In this document: piece by piece, positions 1 to 8,484 of the stretch
How positions within the stretch are numbered: the first letter of the stretch is position 1
How the letters are laid out: each line of letters starts with the position of its first letter
Source of the DNA: G965267185 sp965267185
Lineage (GTDB): Bacteria > Pseudomonadota > Alphaproteobacteria > UBA6615
Direction of reading: 5' to 3'
Assembly (NCBI GenBank): GCA_965267185.1
Contig: OZ253937.1
Span: 930,001-994,000, forward strand
DNA length: 64,000 bases
Made by a program: the position numbers and the translations under genes
Notes under the pieces: model-generated
Databases searched by the model: none
The model's input: only the letters and a program-made list of their open reading frames with translations
Told to the model about the DNA's origin: nothing

Positions 1-1
1 G

Positions 2-934
2 TGGATTGTCGCGGCCGGCGGCCATGCGGACGGCTGCGACCAGTCAACCTACAAATACAATATCGACGATGGCCGGCCTGAGATCGCGATCGATCATATT
101 CCCCATACCCATAAGAAGCAGGGCACCGATTGGACGACACGAAATGAAGCGGGCGAGCTTTTGCAGCCCCGCTCCGGCCATAATTACAACGGTACGATTT
201 TTATCGAAGACCGGATTTATTATTCCGGCCGCGTCGGTTTCCCCACCGGGCAGCAGGCCCACGCCGACAATTGGACGATCGACACGGAAAATCCCACCTA
301 TGTGCGCGTCGCCGATGATGTCTCCGGCGAAGCGAACTTAATGGCTTATCTGTCGGATGTTTCGAGCCCCGGCGATACAGGGTTTCCAGGCACCGTCGTG
401 TCGGTGCGCGGTTGGTCGTTTTGTGAACGCAACTTAACGACTGGCAAAAACTTCAATTGCAGCAACGGCAAATGGTGGTTCGATCTCGTATCGGGACAAA
501 TATACGGGCGCGGCAACACCGTATGGGCCCATGGCGGCGCCAAGAGAAAGGGCCGGGGATTCCTCAAGATTCAAAGGATCGGCGGTGGGTGGACCGAAGT
601 CGCTTTCGCGCGAACCCGGCAACACGCTAGCGGCCCGGTTCAAGTTCCCCCGGAATGGAAGGGCGGCAAAGCGGGCGCTTGTATCGTTCCCACACAAAAA
701 GGCGATATCCCGCTCTTCATGGGCGATGGCGCCGACTTACTCGCCTGGCTGCCGAATGGTGAGTTTAAAGTTCTGTCGGCACCAGACGGACCCGGGGCAC
801 AGCGGGGACGAAGAATTTACGGCAAGTGGGGGTGGTCGGAGCGGCTGCAAGTTTGTATTGGCGCCGATCGAACGAGCGCGGGCTTGTGGATCTACAAACC
901 GGACGTGGCGGTGCTCGTAGCGGCGTCGAATTGA
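2..934 (+). CDS. Beta-propeller-like hypothetical protein, 5' end outside window
   Basis: The frame is open from the left edge, so the start lies outside the window; an internal TTG at 161 is not needed to explain it. The visible 310 residues are rich in Gly, Trp and Tyr and contain repeated hydrophobic-strand/turn patterns (RSGHNYNG, GKWWFDL, LWIYKPD) that resemble Kelch or galactose-oxidase-like beta-propellers. There is a His-rich stretch near the visible start (DHIPHTHKK). No catalytic motif can be assigned and the N-terminal signal, if any, is not visible. The propeller assignment is an inference from composition and spacing, not from a recognised domain. The gene is followed by an AT-rich gap and a PEP-CTERM gene. 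Confidence 0.6.
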   Translation, partial: WIVAAGGHADGCDQSTYKYNIDDGRPEIAIDHIPHTHKKQGTDWTTRNEAGELLQPRSGHNYNGTIFIEDRIYYSGRVGFPTGQQAHADNWTIDTENPTYVRVADDVSGEANLMAYLSDVSSPGDTGFPGTVVSVRGWSFCERNLTTGKNFNCSNGKWWFDLVSGQIYGRGNTVWAHGGAKRKGRGFLKIQRIGGGWTEVAFARTRQHASGPVQVPPEWKGGKAGACIVPTQKGDIPLFMGDGADLLAWLPNGEFKVLSAPDGPGAQRGRRIYGKWGWSERLQVCIGADRTSAGLWIYKPDVAVLVAASN

Positions 935-1119
935 ATACGATCGCTACCTACGCTTATTGCATCAATTTGTATTCGAAATACATTATTTTGATGTATTAAC
1001 GATCGTTAAAAATTGATTACTTTCAGCATTCTATGGTAGTTGCTTAGTGTTTAACTTGATTAGAATCACCGCGTTTGAAGGCCGCGCATTTTGGGCGTAG
1101 CCGTCACAGGATGGAACCC

Positions 1120-1881
1120 ATGGGTGCACGTATTTGTAATTTGATTGCCAGCCGCTTGTTGCCGATTGTTCTGTCCGCCGGTCTTGCAGCGTTTGCATTG
1201 GCCGTTCCCGCACACGCCACGGTGATTTTCAACAGTCCAACCAGTGTCACCGTCAACGCAGCCGGCGACACCTTCGGTGTGAACTATTCGTGTGCGGCCA
1301 ATACGGACTGCGGCGGCGAGGGTTTGCCGCTAACCACCATGACGGCCATGTCCTTCTGGACGGTTTTCAGTATCGATGCCGGTGAGATCGTGTTCGATAT
1401 CACGATTATGAATACGACACCCGATCTCCCCGGCAATGGCGACCGCGTTACTCAGTTTGGTACCCAATTCATGACACCGGGACCGGGCGCGGTTTCAATC
1501 GACAATAGCGGCTCACCCCTGTCTCTTGATTGGGGCGCGAACGTCAACGTCAACTTCCCGAACTTCAATCCGAGCGCGCTGTCTATCGAGGAGGATGGCC
1601 CCGGGAACGCTGGGTTGAAAAGCGGCGAAACCGATACGATGCGCGTGACCCTTTCGGGCTTTTCCGGTTCTCTTATGACGGCAGGCCTCACCTTGGATAC
1701 TTTCCCCATCAAATACCAAGGAATCCCGGGGACTCTAGAAGATAAGGACTCATGGCAGTTTGCCGGGACCTTAAAAAAAGAAGTCACTCAGATACCGGAA
1801 CCCTCGACCTTGGCCCTGTTTGGTTTCGGTTTAGCGGGTCTCGGCGTGATGACGCGCCGTCGCAGGAGCGCCCGCGTATAA
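1120..1881 (+). CDS. PEP-CTERM sorting-domain protein
   Basis: A secreted protein of about 253 residues. The N-terminus has a Sec signal peptide ending near AVPAHA, and the C-terminus carries the classical PEP-CTERM tripartite signal: the PEP motif (IPEPSTLALFG), a hydrophobic helix and an Arg-rich tail (TRRRRSARV). Such proteins are recognised and cleaved by an exosortase in the inner membrane and end up at the cell surface or in the biofilm matrix. The middle is a Ser/Thr/Asn/Gly-rich beta-type region with one Cys pair (YSCAANTDCGG). I chose ATG 1120 because AGGA lies 8 bases upstream; ATG 1111 and TTG 1075 are in frame. No exosortase gene is in the window. Confidence 0.85.
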   Translation: MGARICNLIASRLLPIVLSAGLAAFALAVPAHATVIFNSPTSVTVNAAGDTFGVNYSCAANTDCGGEGLPLTTMTAMSFWTVFSIDAGEIVFDITIMNTTPDLPGNGDRVTQFGTQFMTPGPGAVSIDNSGSPLSLDWGANVNVNFPNFNPSALSIEEDGPGNAGLKSGETDTMRVTLSGFSGSLMTAGLTLDTFPIKYQGIPGTLEDKDSWQFAGTLKKEVTQIPEPSTLALFGFGLAGLGVMTRRRRSARV

Positions 1882-1913
1882 GTCTTCTAGACCGACGTGT
1901 CGGAAACCGGCCG

Positions 1914-2066
1914 TTACGGGCCGACGGCGCGAAACATCATCCCAGAAGCGACAATCACACTCCAGGCAAGCCACGGTCCGGTCTGGCGTTTGTGTAGCCC
2001 CCAGACGGCGAGCGCCGCGATGGCGCCGTAGATAAAGCCAAGGAGCGTTGCTGCTGAAAACATCAT
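1914..2066 (-). CDS. Small two-helix membrane protein, 50 residues
   Basis: A 50-codon minus-strand frame with two ATG codons at its start and GGAAGAG placed 8 bases upstream. It encodes two hydrophobic segments (roughly residues 3-23 and 31-45) separated by a short charged loop (LHKRQTGP), the layout of a small hairpin membrane protein. It is convergent with the PEP-CTERM gene, and its stop lies about 30 bases beyond that gene's end. I do not recognise a family. The support is the ribosome-binding site plus the clean hydrophobic pattern; it could still be a chance frame. Confidence 0.45.
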   Translation of the reverse strand: MMFSAATLLGFIYGAIAALAVWGLHKRQTGPWLAWSVIVASGMMFRAVGP

Positions 2067-2560
2067 GCGGCACGCTCTTCCGGTCGGCTTGCTGCCGCTG
2101 GGAATTTGTCACTGCAGCGGGCGTCCCAACGCCCGCTCAAAATATGAATCACTGTGCTCTCCTCTTGTGGCCCACCGCGCTGCGATAGGCCGATTGGTCG
2201 GTTGTGCCTGAGGTGGACCCCCAGGGCTTATTTGGCACCTGCTTGCAGGTCTTTGGCACTGGGGTCAACGCGGTTCGGATAAAATGCGCGACGCATTTGA
2301 CGAAAACACGTCCGACCCGTGGCAATGCGCGGGCAACCCCGCGGTTCGCAACGGATTACGCTTTGTTGAGGGTGGAATTTGTCACCGGGCGGACGATCGG
2401 CCCCATCGGGAAACGCGCTGATTTTTACGAAAAAGCTCGGTATTTCTCCGCTGCGCCACTAAAGACACGGGCAGCCCTTTGGGCATGCGCAACCGCACCA
2501 CGTTCCAGTGACCACAAGGATTGTGCTAGCCCTTAGGGTCGACGTGAGGGAGAAGCGGTT
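2067..2560. other. Intergenic region upstream of formate-THF ligase
   Basis: About 490 bases without a gene I can support. It holds an open frame at 2204-2536 with no ribosome-binding site and no recognisable protein. It also holds two TTTGGCAC sequences at 2231-2259, the first followed by TTGCA in a near sigma-54 arrangement that is one base too short. Nothing else clear is seen. Confidence 0.5.
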
Positions 2561-4234
2561 ATGAGTGCGCAAAAACCAGATATCGAGATCGCCCGCCAGG
2601 CGCGTGTCCGGCCGATTACCGAAATCGGCGCGGCGTTGGGAATTCCCGAGAGCGCCTTGCACCAGTACGGCCCGCACAAAGCCAAGGTCGGGCTGGACTA
2701 TGTGGAGACAGTGCAAAACCGCCCGCGCGGCAAGCTGGTGCTGGTAACCGCCATTACCCCGACCCCGGCAGGCGAAGGCAAGACGACAACGACCGTCGGC
2801 CTCGGCGACGCCCTCAACCGCATCGGCAAGAAAGCCGCCATCTGCATCCGCGAACCGTCGTTAGGGCCATGTTTCGGCATCAAGGGCGGTGCGGCGGGCG
2901 GCGGCCATGCTCAAGTGGTGCCGATGGAAGACATCAATCTTCACTTCACCGGCGATATCCATGCCATCGGTGCGGCGCATAATCTGATGAGCGCACTGAT
3001 CGACAATCACATCCATTGGGGCAACGAGTTGGAAATCGATGCCCGCCGGGTGGCGTGGCGGCGGGTCCTCGATATCAACGACCGCGCGCTGCGTCATACG
3101 GTTCTAGGCCTCGGCGGTCCGGCCAACGGTTTTTCCCGCGAGACCGGCTTCGACATCACGGTGGCGTCGGAGGTGATGGCGATCTTCTGCCTGGCGACCT
3201 CCCTGAAAGATCTCGAACAGCGCTTGGGCAACATCGTCATCGGCACCACCAGCGACGGCGGGGCGATCACCGTGCGCGACCTTTCGGGCGATGGCGCTAT
3301 GGCCGTGCTGCTCAAGGATGCGCTAATGCCCAACTTGGTGCAGACGCTGGAGAACAATCCCGCGTTCGTTCACGGCGGCCCGTTCGCCAACATCGCCCAT
3401 GGCTGCAACTCGGTTATTGCAACGGACACGGCCCTGCGGTCGGCGGACTATGTGGTTACCGAAGCGGGCTTCGGTGCCGACCTGGGCGCGGAGAAGTTTT
3501 TCGACATCAAGTGCCGCAAAGCCGGTCTGGAACCGGCAGCGGCGGTGGTGGTCGCAACCGTGCGCGCCTTAAAAATGCACGGCGGGGTGGCGCGCGAAAA
3601 CTTGGCCACCGAAAACACCGATGCGGTCGTCAAAGGGCTTGCCAATTTGCGCCGTCATATCGTCAACGTCGAGCAATTCGGTGTGCCGGTGGTGGTGGGG
3701 ATCAACCGTTTCACCGCCGATACCGACGCGGAGATCGCTGTCATCAAGCAAGAGCTCGCGGGCGTCGAAGTTGCCGAATGCACCCATTGGGCCGATGGAT
3801 CGGCCGGTATCGAAGCGCTGGCACACAAAGTCGTCGCGGCGGCCGAGAGCGGCGCAGCTTCGTTCAAGCCCCTCTATCCGGACGACGCCGGCTTATTCCA
3901 GAAAATCGATATCATCAGCCGCAAGATGTACGGCGCGAGTGAGGCTATCGCCGACAAGACCGTACGCGATAAGTTGCGGCGATGGGAAGCCGACGGCTAC
4001 GGCCATTTTCCGGTGTGTATGGCGAAAACCCAGTATAGCTTCTCGACCGATCCCAACCTGAAAGGTGTGCCGAGCGACCATGTCGTGCCGATCCGCGATG
4101 TGCGGCTGTCGGCGGGTGCGGAGTTCGTCGTCGCCATCTGCGGCGACATCATGACCCTGCCGGGTTTGCCAAAAGTGCCCGCAGCGAACAACATCGGTCT
4201 CGATGAAAACGGGCTGGTCGAGGGGCTATTCTAA
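2561..4234 (+). CDS. fhs: Formate--tetrahydrofolate ligase
   Basis: Catalyses ATP-dependent formation of 10-formyl-tetrahydrofolate from formate and THF in the cytoplasm, feeding one-carbon metabolism. The 557-residue length matches the family. The P-loop TPAGEGKTTTT lies at residues 68-78, followed by family blocks REPSLGPCFGIKGGAAGGG and DINLHFTGD. The start has a strong GAGGGAG ribosome-binding site. No folD or fch is adjacent; the gene stands alone and ends 14 bases before a convergent lyase. In bacteria with much C1 or methylated-compound oxidation this enzyme can run in the formate-assimilating or ATP-generating direction; the sequence does not say which. Confidence 0.97.
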   Translation: MSAQKPDIEIARQARVRPITEIGAALGIPESALHQYGPHKAKVGLDYVETVQNRPRGKLVLVTAITPTPAGEGKTTTTVGLGDALNRIGKKAAICIREPSLGPCFGIKGGAAGGGHAQVVPMEDINLHFTGDIHAIGAAHNLMSALIDNHIHWGNELEIDARRVAWRRVLDINDRALRHTVLGLGGPANGFSRETGFDITVASEVMAIFCLATSLKDLEQRLGNIVIGTTSDGGAITVRDLSGDGAMAVLLKDALMPNLVQTLENNPAFVHGGPFANIAHGCNSVIATDTALRSADYVVTEAGFGADLGAEKFFDIKCRKAGLEPAAAVVVATVRALKMHGGVARENLATENTDAVVKGLANLRRHIVNVEQFGVPVVVGINRFTADTDAEIAVIKQELAGVEVAECTHWADGSAGIEALAHKVVAAAESGAASFKPLYPDDAGLFQKIDIISRKMYGASEAIADKTVRDKLRRWEADGYGHFPVCMAKTQYSFSTDPNLKGVPSDHVVPIRDVRLSAGAEFVVAICGDIMTLPGLPKVPAANNIGLDENGLVEGLF

Positions 4235-4248
4235 GCAACCCCTGAAAG

Positions 4249-5118
4249 TTATCCGCTTTCGCCCAAATAATCGTCGGTCCACCGGTCGTAGTCGTCTTCG
4301 CGCAGTACTCGCGCCAGAAGCTCCTTCGAGCCCGTGTGCGCGATATCGGCCGGCGCCGTGCCTTCGCGCAGCGCCCTCAAGGCTTCGTAGACCGCGCCGA
4401 CTCCCGCGGAGAACGGCAGATGGCTCTGCAACGCGATCCGAACGCCATGGGAGGCGAGATAATCGCGGTCAGAAAGTTCCGGGCCCGACCCGCCGAGCAT
4501 AATTGGAATGTCGATCTGAGGGGCGATGGCCTCAAGCTCATCGCGGGTTTTCATACCGGCGAAGAACACCATGTCGACGCCGGCTTCCTGATAGGCGCGG
4601 GCACGCACGATGGCGTCGTCGACCCCGGTGATTGCCGTGGCGCTGGTACGGCCCATGATAACCAAGTTCGGGTCGCGCCGCGCTTCGAGCGCCGCCTTCA
4701 TCTTCGCCACACCTTCCTCGAGGGAGATCAGCCGCTTCTTTCGGCTGCTGTCATAGGCGGGGGGCAGCTCGGTGTCTTCGAGCGAGAGCGCGGCAACCCC
4801 GGCATTTTCCAGCGATTCCACAGTACGCATCACATTCAATGCGTTGCCGTAGCCGTGATCGGCATCGACGATGAGCGGCAACTCACCGGCGCGGCAGATG
4901 CGGTGTGTCTGATCGGCGAATTCGCTCAAGGTCAGCACCACGATATCGGGAGCTCCCAACACCGTCATCGAGGCGATCGAACCGGCGAACATGCCGGTCT
5001 CGAAGCCGAGGTCTTCGGCGATCCGTGCCGAGATGGCGTCGTAAACCGAACCGGGATGGACGCAAGCGTCGCCGGAAATGAGGGCGCGAAAGCGTTCGCG
5101 GCGGGCGGTCCATCGCAT
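4249..5118 (-). CDS. Oxaloacetate decarboxylase-like enzyme, isocitrate lyase/PEP mutase superfamily
   Basis: A 289-residue TIM-barrel enzyme of the isocitrate lyase/PEP mutase superfamily. The Mg-binding motif VDADHGYGN is at residues 84-92 and SLEDTELP follows at about 112. It lacks the KKCGH-type catalytic loop of isocitrate and methylisocitrate lyases, and has His233 in LQSHLPF, in the place of the His typical of the Pseudomonas PA4872 oxaloacetate decarboxylase group (same length). The likely reaction is Mg-dependent decarboxylation of oxaloacetate to pyruvate, although the group has mixed substrates. It lies 27 bases downstream of the C45 hydrolase gene and may share its transcript. Confidence 0.8.
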   Translation of the reverse strand: MRWTARRERFRALISGDACVHPGSVYDAISARIAEDLGFETGMFAGSIASMTVLGAPDIVVLTLSEFADQTHRICRAGELPLIVDADHGYGNALNVMRTVESLENAGVAALSLEDTELPPAYDSSRKKRLISLEEGVAKMKAALEARRDPNLVIMGRTSATAITGVDDAIVRARAYQEAGVDMVFFAGMKTRDELEAIAPQIDIPIMLGGSGPELSDRDYLASHGVRIALQSHLPFSAGVGAVYEALRALREGTAPADIAHTGSKELLARVLREDDYDRWTDDYLGESG

Positions 5119-5145
5119 GATGACTATCTTTCGAAAGAGTGAATG

Positions 5146-6276
5146 TTACTCGGCGGCGCGGCTGATTTCCTCGGCATCCAACGCCAGCGTTTCGAAGGCG
5201 TGGGAGCAGGGCGGGCCATTGGCGATTTGCATGGTACGCGTGTTCAGGTCGATGACGAACGCCGCATTGGTCATGGTGCGTTTGGCTTCCGGCTGGCGCT
5301 CGTCCGGGTGGCGGCAAATCGCGTTGGGATAGCCAAAATGATCGGCGAGTGCCGCGTGAATTACGGTGTCGTCGAGTTTGCCGATATGCTGGCGCAGCAG
5401 CCGGTCGAGCCGGTTAGCGCGGTAGAGCGTGCTCGTCGACAAACGCTCCATCTGCGACGGCCCGTGACGTGTATCGAGGAAGTGATTCGAATGGGTTACT
5501 AAGCCGTCCTGCGGATAGTGGTACGACACCGCGTCGGGGCTGGTTTCCAGGTCGATAATCTCGCCATCGGCATGGCCGACCACGAAGTTGGCCGAGCACA
5601 CCCGGCGCGTCTCGACTATGGGTTTAAGCGCATAGTCGTAAGTCTCGGCGTCGAGAATTTCGCGGCAGCGCATGTGGAACGGTTTTTCGTAAGCGTTACG
5701 GCCGTCATGGTCGGACACGATACCGTTTTCCACCAACCCGATGCCGTGTTCGTTGACCCCCATCTTGCCGCCGACGATGCCTGCCTCGGTGTAACAGATG
5801 AGATTCGGCCCCGACTTGCGGCGGATGCGCAACGCGGCGCAACGCCCGTGCACGCCAGCAAGCCAATCCCAGTTTTGGCCGAGGATTGTGTGACCGCTCG
5901 CCGTCGCTTCCGGCAGCGCGCCGAAGGTGGTGCAACCGTCGGCTTCTTCCGCCAGATCGTTCGCGCGCGCTTCCCGGCCGAACAGGCCGAAGGTGATCTC
6001 ATAGCGCGCATTTAACATCGCGATGTCGCCCAGCGGCAGGCCGGCGCCTTCGGCAACGCCGCGCATTTCTTCCGAATATTCGGCGTTCTGCCCGGCGATC
6101 ACGCCGACCCAGGTCTCGCCTTCCTTGCGGGCGGCGTCTTTGTCGAGACCGCCGGCTTCGAAGCGGGCCAGATAGGTATTGATATTGTCGGCGATCATCG
6201 GCGCGAGCTCGCGGCCATGGGTGACGCCCCGTTCAAAGGGGTCGTCGCCGAGATCGAGTATGGGCAGTGCGGTCAT
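5146..6276 (-). CDS. C45-family N-terminal-nucleophile acyltransferase/amidohydrolase
   Basis: A 376-residue member of the acyl-CoA:6-aminopenicillanate acyltransferase (peptidase C45) family. The expected nucleophile is Cys115 in DGCTTFGA, where such proenzymes cleave themselves between Gly and Cys to expose an N-terminal Cys. GQNWDW (residues 133-138) and the later THSNHFL block are typical of the family. The frame is open further upstream, but that would overlap the Gfo/Idh gene, so ATG 6276 (MTALPILDLG) is chosen. Members cleave or transfer amide-linked acyl groups; the substrate cannot be read here. It follows the Gfo/Idh gene by 64 bases on the same strand. Confidence 0.85.
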   Translation of the reverse strand: MTALPILDLGDDPFERGVTHGRELAPMIADNINTYLARFEAGGLDKDAARKEGETWVGVIAGQNAEYSEEMRGVAEGAGLPLGDIAMLNARYEITFGLFGREARANDLAEEADGCTTFGALPEATASGHTILGQNWDWLAGVHGRCAALRIRRKSGPNLICYTEAGIVGGKMGVNEHGIGLVENGIVSDHDGRNAYEKPFHMRCREILDAETYDYALKPIVETRRVCSANFVVGHADGEIIDLETSPDAVSYHYPQDGLVTHSNHFLDTRHGPSQMERLSTSTLYRANRLDRLLRQHIGKLDDTVIHAALADHFGYPNAICRHPDERQPEAKRTMTNAAFVIDLNTRTMQIANGPPCSHAFETLALDAEEISRAAE

Positions 6277-6340
6277 TGCGTCCTCATGGGGTTCGAGAAG
6301 CAGTATACCATGATCGGGGCGAGCCCGCTCAATGGCCGGG

Positions 6341-7501
6341 CTAATGCTGGGGGAGGGGCACCCAAACCCGCTCGGCAGCAGCCTGGCTGCAGGCCTCGGC
6401 GAGCTGGACGTCACGGACACCGGCGCGCAAGTCCGACGCGAAGGGGTCGTCCGCAACGACATGGCGGATAAATCCTTCCCAGCCGACGCGGTAGGGGTTT
6501 TTGTAGGCGACCGCCTCGTCGACCTCCTGCCAATCGTCGAGCCACTGGGCGCCGTCCTTGCCCTCATTGGCTTTGCCGCCCAGATCGAAACCACGCACCA
6601 TGGGGGTGTCATTCGCGCCTTGCGCCCAGCAGCGCCGCAGGCCGGCGACTGCCGAACCTTCGGTACCGTCGACCTGGAAGGTCACCAGATCATCGCGCCG
6701 CACCCGCGTCGCCCATGAGCTTAGAATGGTGCCGAAGGCGCCGTTTTCCAATTCGATCAGGGTCGTCGTGCTGTCCTCGACATCGACGGTATAGCTTTCG
6801 CCATTTTCATCGATCCGTTCGGGCTGCGCCGTCCACGCCGTCGCGGCGACCTGTCGGATCGGCCCAAGAATATTCTCGATTACATAGCGCCAATGGGGAT
6901 GCATGTCGGACAGCAGCCCGCCGCCGCCCGACTTTTGGTAGTTCCAGCTTGGGCGCTGTGCGGTAACCCGCTTGCCGTCGAACACCCACCAGCCGAACTC
7001 CAAGCGGAAACCGACGATACGGCCTATGAAACCGCTTTCGATCAAGCTGGTGAGTTTCTGAAATCCGGGTAAATAGAGTTTGTCTTCGACCGTACCGTGC
7101 TTCAGCCCGGCGGCCTCGACATCGCGCACGAGATCGAGCCCTTGGGCAACGGTCGGCGCGACGGGTTTTTCGCTGTAGATGTGTTTACCGGCGGCGATCG
7201 CTCTGCCCAAGGTCGCCAAGCGTTGATGGGTCGCCGCGGCCTCGAAGAAGACCGTGTAATTGGGATCGGCGAGGGCCGCATCGAGGTCGGTGGTCCAATC
7301 GGCCACATCGTTGGCCCTGGCGATCTCAGCCAGCTTTTCCTCGTTGCGGCCCACCAGGAGCAGGCGGGGCACCACCGTATCGTCGCCGACGGGCAGGCCG
7401 CCCTCGGCAATAATCGGTGCCAGCGCATTCTGTAGATGCTGCGTCGAGCAAATGCGCCCGGTCGCGCCATGGAGGATAATACCCAGGCTTTGCGCCGCCA
7501 T
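6341..7501 (-). CDS. Gfo/Idh/MocA family oxidoreductase
   Basis: A 386-residue NAD(P)-dependent dehydrogenase. The N-terminal Rossmann fold has an atypical glycine motif (LHGATGRI), and the family signature YSEKPVAPT follows around residue 113. The C-terminal half is the alpha/beta domain that carries the sugar or inositol-type substrate pocket, with conserved SDMHPHWRYVIENI (a GD/H-type catalytic segment). The substrate is unknown. It heads a probable minus-strand operon with the C45 hydrolase and the lyase, which suggests a degradative pathway in which a polyol or sugar derivative is oxidised, an amide cleaved and an oxo-acid decarboxylated; that link is inference. Confidence 0.85.
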   Translation of the reverse strand: MAAQSLGIILHGATGRICSTQHLQNALAPIIAEGGLPVGDDTVVPRLLLVGRNEEKLAEIARANDVADWTTDLDAALADPNYTVFFEAAATHQRLATLGRAIAAGKHIYSEKPVAPTVAQGLDLVRDVEAAGLKHGTVEDKLYLPGFQKLTSLIESGFIGRIVGFRLEFGWWVFDGKRVTAQRPSWNYQKSGGGGLLSDMHPHWRYVIENILGPIRQVAATAWTAQPERIDENGESYTVDVEDSTTTLIELENGAFGTILSSWATRVRRDDLVTFQVDGTEGSAVAGLRRCWAQGANDTPMVRGFDLGGKANEGKDGAQWLDDWQEVDEAVAYKNPYRVGWEGFIRHVVADDPFASDLRAGVRDVQLAEACSQAAAERVWVPLPQH

Positions 7502-7617
7502 TTGAGTGTCCTTATGCCCTTAGCTGGCCGTAGCCATGCGAAATCTAGGCCCTAGGCTTACTACACTGAGCGCGCGAATTGCGATACCAATGGACGGATT
7601 TTTAGGGGGAGAGTGCC

Positions 7618-8454
7618 ATGGCGCGCCATATCGTATGTTTGACCTTCGATTTCGATACTCAGTCGGGTTTTATCGCCCGCGGGCTAACCACGCAGACGCC
7701 GTTGTCACGCGGCGAATTCGGCAGCCGCGTGGCGTCCGACCGGATTCTCGGCATGCTGGAAGCGCGCGGCCTGCCGTCGACCTGGTACGTGCCGGGCTTT
7801 ACCATCGAAAGCCATCCGCGTGAGTGCGAAGCCGTGCTCGAAGGGGGGCACGAGATTGCCCACCATAGCTGGGCCCACATCCCACCCGCCGAGCAGACCC
7901 GCGAGGAAGAAGAGGCGGACATGGTGCGGGCCAACGAGGCGATCGAGCGTCTCACCGGCCAGAAGGCGCGAGGCTACCGCTCGCCATCCTGGGATCTCAG
8001 CGACAGCACCATCGATCTGTTGATCGAAAATGGGTTTCTCTATGATTCGAGCCTGATGGGCGCCGATTACATTCCCTATCGGGCGCGCCGCAAGGACACG
8101 TTCAAGCTGGGCGAGCCTTATCAATACGGCGAAGAAACGTCGCTCATCGAAATGCCGATCAGCTGGTCCCTCGACGACCATCCCCATTTCGAATATTTGC
8201 GTACGCCCGATTTCGTCATGCCGGGCCTGCGCTCGGCGCGCGTGGTGATGGATAGCTGGTACGACGAGTGGCGCTACATGAAAAAGAACCTCGATTGGGG
8301 CATCCTCACCTACACCATGCACCCTTACGTGATCGGCCGCGGTTTCCGCATGTTCGCGCTCGAAGGCCTGTTGGACAAGCTGCAGGCCGAAGGCGCTGAC
8401 TTCATGACCATGGAAGACGCCGCGCGGGAAGCGCAGGAGAAGCTGTTCTCTTAG
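7618..8454 (+). CDS. Polysaccharide deacetylase (NodB-type) family protein
   Basis: A 278-residue carbohydrate esterase family 4-like protein. The first motif is TFDFD (residues 9-13, Asp pair for base and metal), the second is the HxxxH pair in AHHSWAH (His83, His87), and the third is RSPSW (121-125). There is no signal peptide, so it is probably cytoplasmic; cytoplasmic members include allantoinase (PuuE) and peptidoglycan-unrelated amidases rather than wall deacetylases. GGGGGAGAG precedes the ATG. The amidohydrolase gene follows after 30 bases on the same strand, so the two are probably co-transcribed. Confidence 0.88.
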   Translation: MARHIVCLTFDFDTQSGFIARGLTTQTPLSRGEFGSRVASDRILGMLEARGLPSTWYVPGFTIESHPRECEAVLEGGHEIAHHSWAHIPPAEQTREEEEADMVRANEAIERLTGQKARGYRSPSWDLSDSTIDLLIENGFLYDSSLMGADYIPYRARRKDTFKLGEPYQYGEETSLIEMPISWSLDDHPHFEYLRTPDFVMPGLRSARVVMDSWYDEWRYMKKNLDWGILTYTMHPYVIGRGFRMFALEGLLDKLQAEGADFMTMEDAAREAQEKLFS

Positions 8455-8484
8455 ATTGCGCGTCGCTCGGGGGGAGCGAAGTGA

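Noticed and set aside
2231..2250. TTTGGCACCTGCTTGCA as a sigma-54 promoter
   Set aside because: The GG to GC spacing is nine bases rather than ten, which normally abolishes RpoN binding, and the next gene starts 300 bases away.
2204..2536. Open frame of 110 codons upstream of fhs
   Set aside because: No ribosome-binding site, Cys/Thr/Arg-rich composition unlike the neighbours, and no recognisable domain.
6277..6612. Upstream extension of the C45 gene
   Set aside because: It would overlap the Gfo/Idh gene by 270 bases and adds Pro/Arg/Ser-rich sequence without family similarity.
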